The notes under the pieces: generated by a model
The model's input: only the letters and a program-made list of their open reading frames with translations
Database searches by the model: none
What the model was told of the DNA's origin: nothing
Source: JACJXF01 sp038316435
GTDB taxonomy: Bacteria; Bacteroidota; Bacteroidia; Bacteroidales; GCA-2748055
Direction of reading: 5' to 3'
Length of the DNA stretch: 64,000 nt
NCBI GenBank assembly: GCA_038316435.1
Contig: JBBQAQ010000005.1
Span: forward strand, 62,001 to 126,000
Part shown: positions 26,427 through 33,103 of the stretch, in pieces
Layout: every line of letters starts with the position of its first letter
Numbering within the stretch: the first letter of the stretch is position 1
Program-made: the position numbers and the translations under genes

Positions 26427-27362
26427 ATGAAAATTACCGTTGTAGGAGCTGGAAATGTTGGAGCAACAGCAGCCAATATCCTGGCCGAAAAAGAAGTAGC
26501 AAGTACCGTTGTTCTGCTTGATGTTGTTAAAGGTCTTGCTGAAGGGAAATCACTGGATATCATGCAAATGGCTCCTTTAGCCTTATTTGACACAAAAACT
26601 ATCGGTGTTACCGATGATTACTCAGCAACAACTGATTCATCAGTTGTAATTATCACATCAGGACTTGCACGAAAACCCGGAATGAACCGTGAAGATCTTC
26701 TTGAAGCCAATGCACACATCGTTAAAAATGTAACTGAAAATATCATTAAATATTCACCTGACGCTATACTTATTGTTGTTAGCAATCCGCTTGATGCAAT
26801 GACCTATGTAGCAATGAAAGTTGCGGGGATTCCCAGCAGCAGGGTAATGGGAATGGCCGGACTGCTTGATACTGCGAGATACAGAGCCTTTCTCGCTGAG
26901 GAACTCGATTGTTCGGTAAAAGATATTCAGGCGGTAATTCTTGGCGGACATGGTGATGATATGGTTCCTCTGATGAATTATACCACTCTGAGTGGAGTTC
27001 CAATCCGCCAGTTGCTATCTGATGAAAAGTTGAATGAAATTATTAACCGTACTCGTAAAGGTGGAGGTGAACTTGTAAATCTTATGGGTAAATCAGCATG
27101 GTATGCTCCCGGATATGCCGCTGCCCGCATGGTTGAAGCAATTGCAAAAAACCAGAGAAGGTATTTCCCATGCAGCGCTTATTTGCAAGGAGAATACGGA
27201 CAAAAAGATATATATTTTGGAGTACCGGTAAAACTTGGCAAAAAAGGAATAGAACACATCCTTGAAATTAACCTCGACAAAGATGAAAAAGCTTTGGTAG
27301 AGATTTCTGCAAATAGTGTCAGAGAGAATATTTCATTTCTGGAAAAGTTGAAACTTTGGTAG
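26427..27362 (+). CDS. mdh: Malate dehydrogenase (LDH-like type)
   Basis: Mdh interconverts malate and oxaloacetate with NAD. The 311-residue protein begins with a Rossmann loop VVGAGNVGATAANILAEKE, and has the substrate-binding SGLARKPGMNREDLL arginines, VVSNPLDAMTYVA, GMAGLLDTARYRAFLA (Leu where other members have Val) and the catalytic histidine in ILGGHGDDMVPL. The mobile-loop sequence with Arg and Met (RKPGMNR) fits malate rather than lactate. It belongs with pckA in a route from PEP through oxaloacetate to malate. It is a single gene, with the accessory region starting right after it. Confidence 0.95.
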   Translation: MKITVVGAGNVGATAANILAEKEVASTVVLLDVVKGLAEGKSLDIMQMAPLALFDTKTIGVTDDYSATTDSSVVIITSGLARKPGMNREDLLEANAHIVKNVTENIIKYSPDAILIVVSNPLDAMTYVAMKVAGIPSSRVMGMAGLLDTARYRAFLAEELDCSVKDIQAVILGGHGDDMVPLMNYTTLSGVPIRQLLSDEKLNEIINRTRKGGGELVNLMGKSAWYAPGYAAARMVEAIAKNQRRYFPCSAYLQGEYGQKDIYFGVPVKLGKKGIEHILEINLDKDEKALVEISANSVRENISFLEKLKLW

Positions 27363-27632
27363 ATGGTTTTAGTAGGTGTCGTGACCTCATCGATATTCGC
27401 TTAACATCGGTTTTTTGTGAGGAACGAGCGAAAACCGTGTTTTACTGAACAGGCATTGAAAATATGGCATATTAATTTTTTTTTGCTAATTTATCCCGTA
27501 TTTTTGCAAAAAAACATTTAAACTTTAATTCGTTTAAGATAATAGCGAAGTTGCAAAGTAAAAATTATTAACACTTTCTTTAGAGATTTTAAAAACAAGG
27601 CGGGCGTATGCCAGTTAAAAAGGGATTTGATT
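27363..27632. other. Gene-poor left border of the accessory region
   Basis: This stretch after mdh has no open frame. It holds a short inverted repeat, CGGTTTT at about 27409 and AAAACCG at about 27432, around GAGGAACGAGCG, a sequence style seen in dispersed intergenic repeats, then an AT-rich segment with a T-tract and a TATTTTTG element. It separates conserved core genes from the toxin-antitoxin and Rhs remnants. Confidence 0.4.
27499..27506 (+). promoter_or_regulatory. Predicted promoter of the toxin-antitoxin pair, TATTTTTG
   Basis: Exact TAnnTTTG match 127 bp upstream of the antitoxin ATG. A TTTG upstream is only 13 bp away, too close for a normal -33 box, so this is a tentative call. 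Confidence 0.3.
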
Positions 27633-27842
27633 ATGCAAAGGGTAGTACTCGACATACCGGACAATAAAATAAACTTCTTCATGGAGCTCGTAAGTAACCT
27701 CGGTTTTAAAAAGGTAAAAAGGCTTTCTAAGGAGCAAAAAGAGTTTGTTGATGATTTAAGGGATTCTTTAAACGAGGTTGAACTTCATAGGCAGGGTAAA
27801 ATAAAACTTCAACAGGCAAGAGATTTCTTAAATGAACTTTAA
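27633..27842 (+). CDS. Putative antitoxin of a RelE/ParE-like pair
   Basis: This 69-residue, charged protein starts at ATG 27633 behind an AAGGGA ribosome-binding site; an in-frame TTG 6 bp upstream is less likely. Its N-terminus MQRVVLDIPDNKINFFMEL is beta then helix, and the C-terminal half is lysine/glutamate-rich helical, the pattern of small type II antitoxins. The assignment rests mainly on context: its last 11 bp overlap the start of a RelE-like toxin frame, the usual antitoxin-first arrangement. The antitoxin itself looks intact although the toxin is frameshifted. Confidence 0.6.
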   Translation: MQRVVLDIPDNKINFFMELVSNLGFKKVKRLSKEQKEFVDDLRDSLNEVELHRQGKIKLQQARDFLNEL

Positions 27843-28168
27843 TGTAATTGTTACCTCCAGTTTTAAAAAGCATGCCAAAAGAATTGGCAAAAAACATCAT
27901 TCCCTCAAATCAGATATTGAAGCCCTTATTGGTTCCCTGGAGCAAAACCCGTTACAGGGCGAACCTTTAGGTAAAGACTGTTACAAAGGTACGCATGACT
28001 ATTACCTCCAAAGGCAAAGGTAAAAGCGGCGGATCCCGTGTTATTACCTGCGTTAAAGTAGTTGATCATGACGTTTACCTGCTTACCCTCTACGATAAAA
28101 CTGAAAAAGAAAACATCTCTGATAAAGAACTGGACGAACTGCTTAAAATTGAAGGACTGCTATTATAG
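27832..28168 (+). pseudogene. RelE/ParE-like toxin, frameshifted
   Basis: The frame from ATG 27832 encodes NFNVIVTSSFKKHAKRIGKK and on to EPLGKDCYK, a typical RelE/ParE-like start, then runs into a stop at 28021-28023. Removing one G at 27988-27989 restores K-V-R-M-T-I-T-S-K-G-K-G-K-S-G-G-S-R, the expected continuation, and the frame then stays open through VVDHDVYLLTLYDKTEKEN to the TAG at 28166-28168. The joined product would be about 111 residues, normal for the family. The break is in the middle of the catalytic beta-sheet, so the toxin should be inactive. A sequencing error is the alternative. Confidence 0.75.
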
Positions 28169-28196
28169 CAAAACCTGTATTATTCCGGGTTTTGCT
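28167..28196. terminator. Hairpin after the toxin-antitoxin locus
   Basis: AGCAAAACC and GGTTTTGCT form a 9-bp stem with a 12-nt loop that starts at the toxin stop codon and lies between convergent genes. There is no strong T-run, so the strength is uncertain. Confidence 0.5.
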
Positions 28197-28223
28197 CATT
28201 CGTCAACTGTAAATTACTTTTAA

Positions 28224-28706
28224 TCATGGAATTGCCTTTCTCCTTAATGTCCCCATAGAATAAAGCAAACAATAAGGCTTCTCTAATACTTGTCCTGATT
28301 CAACTTTATAGTAAACAAGTCTATTTTTATTTACTCTATCCAATTGAATACCTAAAAGATAAGTTGTATTCGTGTAGTAAAAACGATAATTGATTACGCT
28401 AAAGACTTCTCCGTTATCGTCTTGGACAGTTTCCTCCTCTTTAAGAAAGTCGCCAACAGTATCACGAATAGCTACACCTTCTACTGAACATGATGTCTTT
28501 CTTTTTAAGTAGGATGTTAAAATGCTTATTTTCAGGGTATCTTCACTAATTTTATATACTTCTACCCTTTGACTTAAAGTGTCATTCTTATATTCAAAAA
28601 TTTGAGTTTCAAAGGATAGTTTATCCTTCATTCCCTTTCTGTTTGGTTGACAACCAACGTAGCCAAAACAAGAGATAAATAATAGTATTAAAACAATCTT
28701 ATTCAT
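28224..28706 (-). CDS. Lipoprotein of unknown function, candidate immunity protein
   Basis: The 160-residue protein starts MNKIVLILLFISCFGYVGCQ, a lipoprotein signal peptide with lipobox YVGC (C19). The mature part is a small beta-rich domain with two more cysteines and no enzyme motif. It lies 24 bp downstream of the orphan TIGR02594-like hydrolase gene on the same strand. Periplasmic or lipoprotein immunity proteins are the usual partners of peptidoglycan-degrading toxins, so I propose immunity against that hydrolase. This is inference from position and localisation only. Confidence 0.55.
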   Translation of the reverse strand: MNKIVLILLFISCFGYVGCQPNRKGMKDKLSFETQIFEYKNDTLSQRVEVYKISEDTLKISILTSYLKRKTSCSVEGVAIRDTVGDFLKEEETVQDDNGEVFSVINYRFYYTNTTYLLGIQLDRVNKNRLVYYKVESGQVLEKPYCLLYSMGTLRRKAIP

Positions 28707-28730
28707 ACTATAAATAATTAGAATTTCAAA

Positions 28731-29144
28731 TTAAGGGTTTGGCCATGCATACCTAACAACGTCAGTCTTCAAATAGTAATATTGTTGATACATAACTTGG
28801 TCCGTTTGGTTGCCTCCAAGAAGATTAATAGTTAAGTCGTTAGCCCCTAGGCCTGCATAAAAACCAACGTGGTATAAATCATTTTTGTAAGTTACTACTA
28901 GACAACCATATTGAGGCTCTGTCAAAGCGTTTCCCCAATTTAACCACGAATTAGCCTTTCCGCTATTGGTTCCCGTATATCCAGCACTTTTCATTACCCA
29001 ATTCGCATAAGCTGAACACCAACCCCAAGTTTTTGTTCCTGCCTGCCCTTTTAGATCAGTCGCATCGAAATATTCAATAATTCTTGCTATATTTGTTTTA
29101 TCTGAGTTTTCTTTTGTGCCTATTTCGTTAATTGCTATACTCAT
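28731..29144 (-). CDS. TIGR02594-like peptidoglycan hydrolase domain, probable orphan toxin tip
   Basis: The 137 residues form a compact NlpC/P60- or CHAP-like cysteine hydrolase domain of the kind annotated TIGR02594: INEIGTKENSD, the catalytic cysteine C43 in WGWCSAYANWVM, the YTGTNSGKANSWLNWG segment, catalytic histidine H92 in LYHVGFYAG and INLLGGNQTDQV. There is no signal peptide. The reading frame stays open for nine codons before this ATG and encodes ...QGDPPW, which in family members directly precedes the domain, but contains no start codon before a TAA. So the domain has been cut from a longer protein. The next gene downstream is a lipoprotein. Probably a displaced toxin cassette of the nearby Rhs locus. 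Confidence 0.7.
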   Translation of the reverse strand: MSIAINEIGTKENSDKTNIARIIEYFDATDLKGQAGTKTWGWCSAYANWVMKSAGYTGTNSGKANSWLNWGNALTEPQYGCLVVTYKNDLYHVGFYAGLGANDLTINLLGGNQTDQVMYQQYYYLKTDVVRYAWPNP

Positions 29145-29175
29145 CCATGGAGGGTCCCCTTGCGATGAGGCTTAT

Positions 29176-29592
29176 CTAATTAAGTCCATTTATAATAACC
29201 AGTAAGATAATTGAAAGGAATGCAAGACTACAAAGTATTAAATATAAGTTTGAATATATTCTTTTAAGATTGCCAGCCTTTTTTATCACTTCACGATATA
29301 TTTTTCTCTTATCCTTCAATCTTAACCTACTAAATATAATATAGATGGGTAGAAGTATAACAAAACTTATAAGCATTGCAATCGGAGCTAATGGTAGACC
29401 TTGCTTCATTAAAAATGAAAATCCATTAAATTCCAATATCATTTCCAAAACAATAGATATAAATAATAAAATAATGAATACACACGCTATGGCCAAAGCA
29501 TTAACACTTGAGTTTATTCCATCCCATCTTTTCTTGTAACTTTTCTTAATAAAAAGAAAATAACACAGCCAAATTTTATATCCAGCTTCCAT
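29176..29592 (-). CDS. Small three-helix membrane protein, candidate Rhs immunity protein
   Basis: The 138-residue protein has three clear hydrophobic helices (about 32-52, 66-86 and 115-135) joined by basic loops, and no recognisable family motif. It starts 2 bp after the stop of the Rhs-tip gene, the classic position of the cognate immunity gene in polymorphic toxin loci. A membrane-embedded immunity protein would fit a toxin tip that acts on the inner membrane, and the tip upstream does have a glycine-rich hydrophobic end. The functional call is inference from position and topology. Confidence 0.55.
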   Translation of the reverse strand: MEAGYKIWLCYFLFIKKSYKKRWDGINSSVNALAIACVFIILLFISIVLEMILEFNGFSFLMKQGLPLAPIAMLISFVILLPIYIIFSRLRLKDKRKIYREVIKKAGNLKRIYSNLYLILCSLAFLSIILLVIINGLN

Positions 29593-29594
29593 TA

Positions 29595-30599
29595 CTACCA
29601 GTTTTTATAAAAATATTCACCAATATCGATAACTGTATTCACCAATAAAATACCCGCACCAATTGGAGCTAAAGGTGTAAACAACATAACAGTCCCTGTA
29701 ACATAACCCGCTGCTTGAGTTGTTTGTAATGATCCTTCCACATAATCTCCTCTGGAAAATGCTTTTGCTGCCTGATTAGTATTATCTACAGTTCCTACTA
29801 AACCTCCAATAACACCTGCTCCTTTACTTACACTTTTAACAACTGGGTTGTTTATACCTCTTGCTGCTTCACTAACCATCGATGTCCATAAACCAGTACC
29901 TGTTGAAACATCGTCAGCTAATTTACCCCCACCTCCTTCGGGGCCATCAAGTGATAAATAAATTATTGTGTAGTTATGATCAGCGTGAACTATTTTACCG
30001 TCCACAATTCCACAAGTATAATAATCAATAATTTCAACAGTAAAAACACCATTAAAATTAGGGTCTAATTTCATAATATCGTATAATGGATAATAGGAAT
30101 TAAAATCCCCATCCCAACTCCCATCAATTTTAGCATTAACATACGAATTAAATGCATCTTCTGGTCCTCGTCCTCCACCAGACCCAGGCACTCCACTCTC
30201 AAGTATATGAGGCCTATCATTATTATCCGGCCCCCCTAATGGTGGATCGTCCATTCTTTTTGCATACCCTGAAGGGTCTATATATTTTAACGGATTATTA
30301 ATCACATAACTATACCTGTTAAAATCCTGAGTAAAAAATGGGTTAGCAAAAAACGGATCAGGGCTCAAAAACCTACCCAAAACCGGGTCATACATCCTCC
30401 CATTCATATTTATTAAACCAAACTGGTCTATGTGTTCGTGGCCGGTGTAACCTCGGGAAAAGGTGGTTGCTGGAATATTGGTATAAGTCCAGGTATCGGG
30501 GTTTCTTCTGTTATCTCTGCGACTAGTAAGGTTTCCGGTTTCTGCATTGAAAACATATCCAAGGTTTTGAATGGTATCTGTAACGATTCCACTTAACAT
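29595..30599 (-). CDS. Rhs core fragment with variable Gly-rich C-terminal tip (truncated)
   Basis: The 334-residue open frame holds the end of an Rhs repeat-associated core: GYVFNAETGNLTSRRDN, then RGYTGHEHIDQFGLINMNGR, MYDPVLGRFLSPDPF, NRYSYVINNPLKYIDPSGY. After the junction DDPP (117-120) comes a variable region with a Gly/Pro linker, a small domain (residues 135-225) and a Gly/Ala-rich hydrophobic end (about 240-330). The hydrophobic tail suggests a membrane-acting toxin. The core is abnormal: TSRRDNRR is joined almost directly to NPDTWTYTNI, so most YD repeats between are missing. The ATG at 30599 is probably not a natural start. The long N-terminal shell of Rhs proteins is absent. Confidence 0.75.
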   Translation of the reverse strand: MLSGIVTDTIQNLGYVFNAETGNLTSRRDNRRNPDTWTYTNIPATTFSRGYTGHEHIDQFGLINMNGRMYDPVLGRFLSPDPFFANPFFTQDFNRYSYVINNPLKYIDPSGYAKRMDDPPLGGPDNNDRPHILESGVPGSGGGRGPEDAFNSYVNAKIDGSWDGDFNSYYPLYDIMKLDPNFNGVFTVEIIDYYTCGIVDGKIVHADHNYTIIYLSLDGPEGGGGKLADDVSTGTGLWTSMVSEAARGINNPVVKSVSKGAGVIGGLVGTVDNTNQAAKAFSRGDYVEGSLQTTQAAGYVTGTVMLFTPLAPIGAGILLVNTVIDIGEYFYKNW

Positions 30600-30838
30600 A
30601 CCAGGCCATCGAAGGTTTTGGTTGTAATAAGTCCATTTCCACAGGAGTACTTAGTATATTGGTTAAAGGAATTCATACTTGTTGCATCCCAGATAATAGC
30701 GTTGTTATCTTTTCTTTCCCCCTATACCCTTCATTTATTTTTAATATTTCCTTGTACTTCGATTGATCGAGCAAAATAATCACGCCGTATTGCACCCTGA
30801 TTAAAATAAATCCAATAATTACCTATCAACTTACTATC
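30600..30838 (-). pseudogene. Decayed upstream part of the Rhs gene
   Basis: Read on the minus strand from 30841, one frame gives WDSKLIGNYWIYFNQGAIRR and on through FARSIEVQG, hits TGA and TAG, then resumes in the same frame as ERKDNNAIIWDATSMNSF and on through GNGLITTKTFDGL. A frame change then leads into PGMLSGIVTD of the open fragment. The text is recognisable Bacteroidota Rhs/YD-repeat sequence. The first codons overlap the stop of the DUF1015 gene, and nothing of the Rhs N-terminus remains beyond it. So the gene was truncated by a deletion that fused it to the serine operon border. Confidence 0.75.
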
Positions 30839-32081
30839 CCAAATCATGAATCACAAGTCCACTCCTCAATTTCGGCTCGAACCAGGTGGTTTTTGGAGGC
30901 ATAATATTGTTTGTATCAGCAATATCCATCAATTGCTTCATACTCACAGGGTATAAAGCAAAAGCAGCAGCCATTTCACCACTGTCAACTCTTTTTGATA
31001 ATTCTCCTAAACCTCTTATTCCTCCAACAAAATCAATACGCGTTGACTTGCGAAGGTCGGTGATATCGAGGATTGGTGTAAATACAGTTTCCGACAACAC
31101 ATTTACATCAAGACAAGCAATCGGATCAGCATCATTATAATTGCCAGGTTTAGCGGTTAAGGAATACCATAAGCCATTGATATACATACTGAAATTATGA
31201 AGGTTTTCGGGTTTGTAAATCGATTTACCCTTTTCTTCGACAATAAAACTTTTACTAAGTTTTTCAATAAACTGAGGAACTGATAGTCCGTTAAGGTCTT
31301 TTACCAGACGGTTATAATCTATAATCGTTAATTCACCTGCCGGGAAATGTACAGCAAGGAAGAAGTTATATTCTTCTTTACCGGTATGAGCGGGGTTTTT
31401 CTTTTTTCTTTCATTGCCAACAAGAGCTGCGGCAGCAGTGCGATGATGTCCATCTGCAACATAAGTAAAAGGAATGTCATCCCTGAAAATTTCAACAATC
31501 CTTTTAACTACAGAAAAATCAGAGATTACCCAAAGTTGATGACCAACGCCATCGGGGGTTTTAAAATCATATTCGGGTTTTGCTGCTACAACATTAGCAG
31601 TGATGGATTTAAGTTCTTTATGATCTGGATATGCAAAGAATACAGGCTCTGCATTAAAATTTGTAACGCGGATATGGTTCATGCGATCTTCTTCCTTGTC
31701 GGGCCGCGTCAGTTCGTGCTTTTTTATAATATTATTCAGGTAATCCTCCACTGCAGCGCATCCTACAATACCATATTGTGTTTTGCCCCACATGGTTTGA
31801 GCATAGATATAAAGAACTTCTTCTTTATCCTGTACAAACATTCCATTATCGATAAGTTTTTTCAAATTTTCCTTTGCCTTGTTGTAAACTAAATCTGAAT
31901 GGAGGTCAACGTCTGCGGGAAGATCAATTTCAGGTTTTACAACGTGAAGGAAAGAATGAGGATTTCCTTTGACCTCTTCTCTTGCTTCTTCAGAGTTTAA
32001 AACGTCATATGGTCTAGATGCAACCTGATCTACATTTTCTTTTTTAGGCCTGAAACCTTTAAATGCTTTAATAATTGCCAT
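30834..32081 (-). CDS. DUF1015 family protein of the serine operon
   Basis: From ATG 32081 the protein has 415 residues and starts MAIIKAFKGFRPKKENVDQV, followed by VASRPYDVLNSEEAREE, the standard DUF1015 beginning; a start ten codons earlier is not supported by the family. Other conserved parts: TYADGHHRTAAAALVG-like segment (YVADGHHRTAAAALVG), LAVHFPAGELTIIDYNRLVK and FALYPVSMKQLMDIADTN. The family's biochemical role is not established to my knowledge, but it is regularly the third gene after serC and serA in Bacteroidota, as here. It is proposed to act in serine metabolism. Its 3' end overlaps Rhs debris. Confidence 0.88.
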   Translation of the reverse strand: MAIIKAFKGFRPKKENVDQVASRPYDVLNSEEAREEVKGNPHSFLHVVKPEIDLPADVDLHSDLVYNKAKENLKKLIDNGMFVQDKEEVLYIYAQTMWGKTQYGIVGCAAVEDYLNNIIKKHELTRPDKEEDRMNHIRVTNFNAEPVFFAYPDHKELKSITANVVAAKPEYDFKTPDGVGHQLWVISDFSVVKRIVEIFRDDIPFTYVADGHHRTAAAALVGNERKKKNPAHTGKEEYNFFLAVHFPAGELTIIDYNRLVKDLNGLSVPQFIEKLSKSFIVEEKGKSIYKPENLHNFSMYINGLWYSLTAKPGNYNDADPIACLDVNVLSETVFTPILDITDLRKSTRIDFVGGIRGLGELSKRVDSGEMAAAFALYPVSMKQLMDIADTNNIMPPKTTWFEPKLRSGLVIHDLG

Positions 32082-32158
32082 GGTTCGTTTGGATAAAAAA
32101 CAAAGACGCATTCCTGAAAAAGGGTTGATGCGTCTTTATTAAGTTTAACAATTCAATA

Positions 32159-33082
32159 CTATTTTTTATTTACCTGGAAGGTTGTATCCCCTTTATCCAG
32201 GAAGTTAATAATTTGCTTTGCCGCTGCAACACCAGCATTCAGGTTTGCCTCCGCTGTCTGCGCACCCATTTTCTTGGGAGTTGCAAAATAACGGCCTTTG
32301 TATTTTACCAACTGATCCTTACAATCTGGTTCAATATCAGTAGCATACCTGAAATCAGGTCTTTGCTCAAACATTTTAATCAGTGAAGGTTCATGAACTA
32401 CTTCTTTTCTGGCTGTGTTAACGATGGTAGCTCCTTCAGGCATTGCAGACATCAGCTCAAAATTAATGACATCCTTGGTTGCCTTATTTAGCGGGATATG
32501 CAAAGAAACATACTGGCATTTACTAAACATATCTGCTGCGGTTTCTTCAAATTTAATCCCATCGTTTTCAATTAACACTTTGTCAACAAATGGATCGTGA
32601 GCATAAACCTTCATTCCGAAACCTTTGGCAATTAATGCAACAATACGGCCAACATAGCCATATGCATAAATGCCAATTTTTTTATTCCGGAGTTCAGTTC
32701 CCGTTGAACCGTCAAATCCGCCCCTGTTAAGGTAAACGAGCATACCAAACACAAGTTCGGCAACGGCGTTTGAATTTTGGCCAGGAGTATTCATTACCAC
32801 AAGACCCTTTTCAGTTGCAACCGCAAGGTCAACATTATCATACCCTGCACCTGCTCTCACAACAATTTTCAAATTTTTTGCAGCTTTCAGCACATCTCTG
32901 TCGACTATGTCAGAACGAATTATTATTGCATCCACATCAGCAACAGCCATTTGAAGTTCTGTTTGTGAAGTATAATTTTCAAGCAAAACCCATTCATGTC
33001 CCCCTTCGCTAATAACTGTCTGAATAGACTGAACTGCAAGTTTAGAAAACGGTTTATCTGTCGCTATTAGAATCTTCCCCAT
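32159..33082 (-). CDS. serA: D-3-phosphoglycerate dehydrogenase, Bacteroidota type
   Basis: SerA oxidises 3-phosphoglycerate to 3-phosphohydroxypyruvate, the first step of serine synthesis. The 307-residue protein is the short form without an ACT domain. It has VVRAGAGYDNVDL, NTPGQNSNAVAEL, an NAD loop GIYAYGYVGRIVALIAKGFG, NTARKEVVHEPSL (catalytic Arg) and DIEPD (Glu). At the position of the usual catalytic histidine (TPH) it reads TPKKMGAQTAEA; as far as I recall this Lys form is shared by Bacteroidota SerA, so it is a lineage trait rather than damage. It lies between serC and DUF1015, probably one operon. Confidence 0.9.
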   Translation of the reverse strand: MGKILIATDKPFSKLAVQSIQTVISEGGHEWVLLENYTSQTELQMAVADVDAIIIRSDIVDRDVLKAAKNLKIVVRAGAGYDNVDLAVATEKGLVVMNTPGQNSNAVAELVFGMLVYLNRGGFDGSTGTELRNKKIGIYAYGYVGRIVALIAKGFGMKVYAHDPFVDKVLIENDGIKFEETAADMFSKCQYVSLHIPLNKATKDVINFELMSAMPEGATIVNTARKEVVHEPSLIKMFEQRPDFRYATDIEPDCKDQLVKYKGRYFATPKKMGAQTAEANLNAGVAAAKQIINFLDKGDTTFQVNKK

Positions 33083-33103
33083 AAAATTTATTAGTAATTG
33101 TTA

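Noticed and set aside
30680..30780. Alternative reading frame in the Rhs remnant (ILLDQSKYKEILKINEGYRG)
   Set aside because: It has no start or family match and ends at once, while the other frame reads as recognisable Rhs repeat sequence on both sides.
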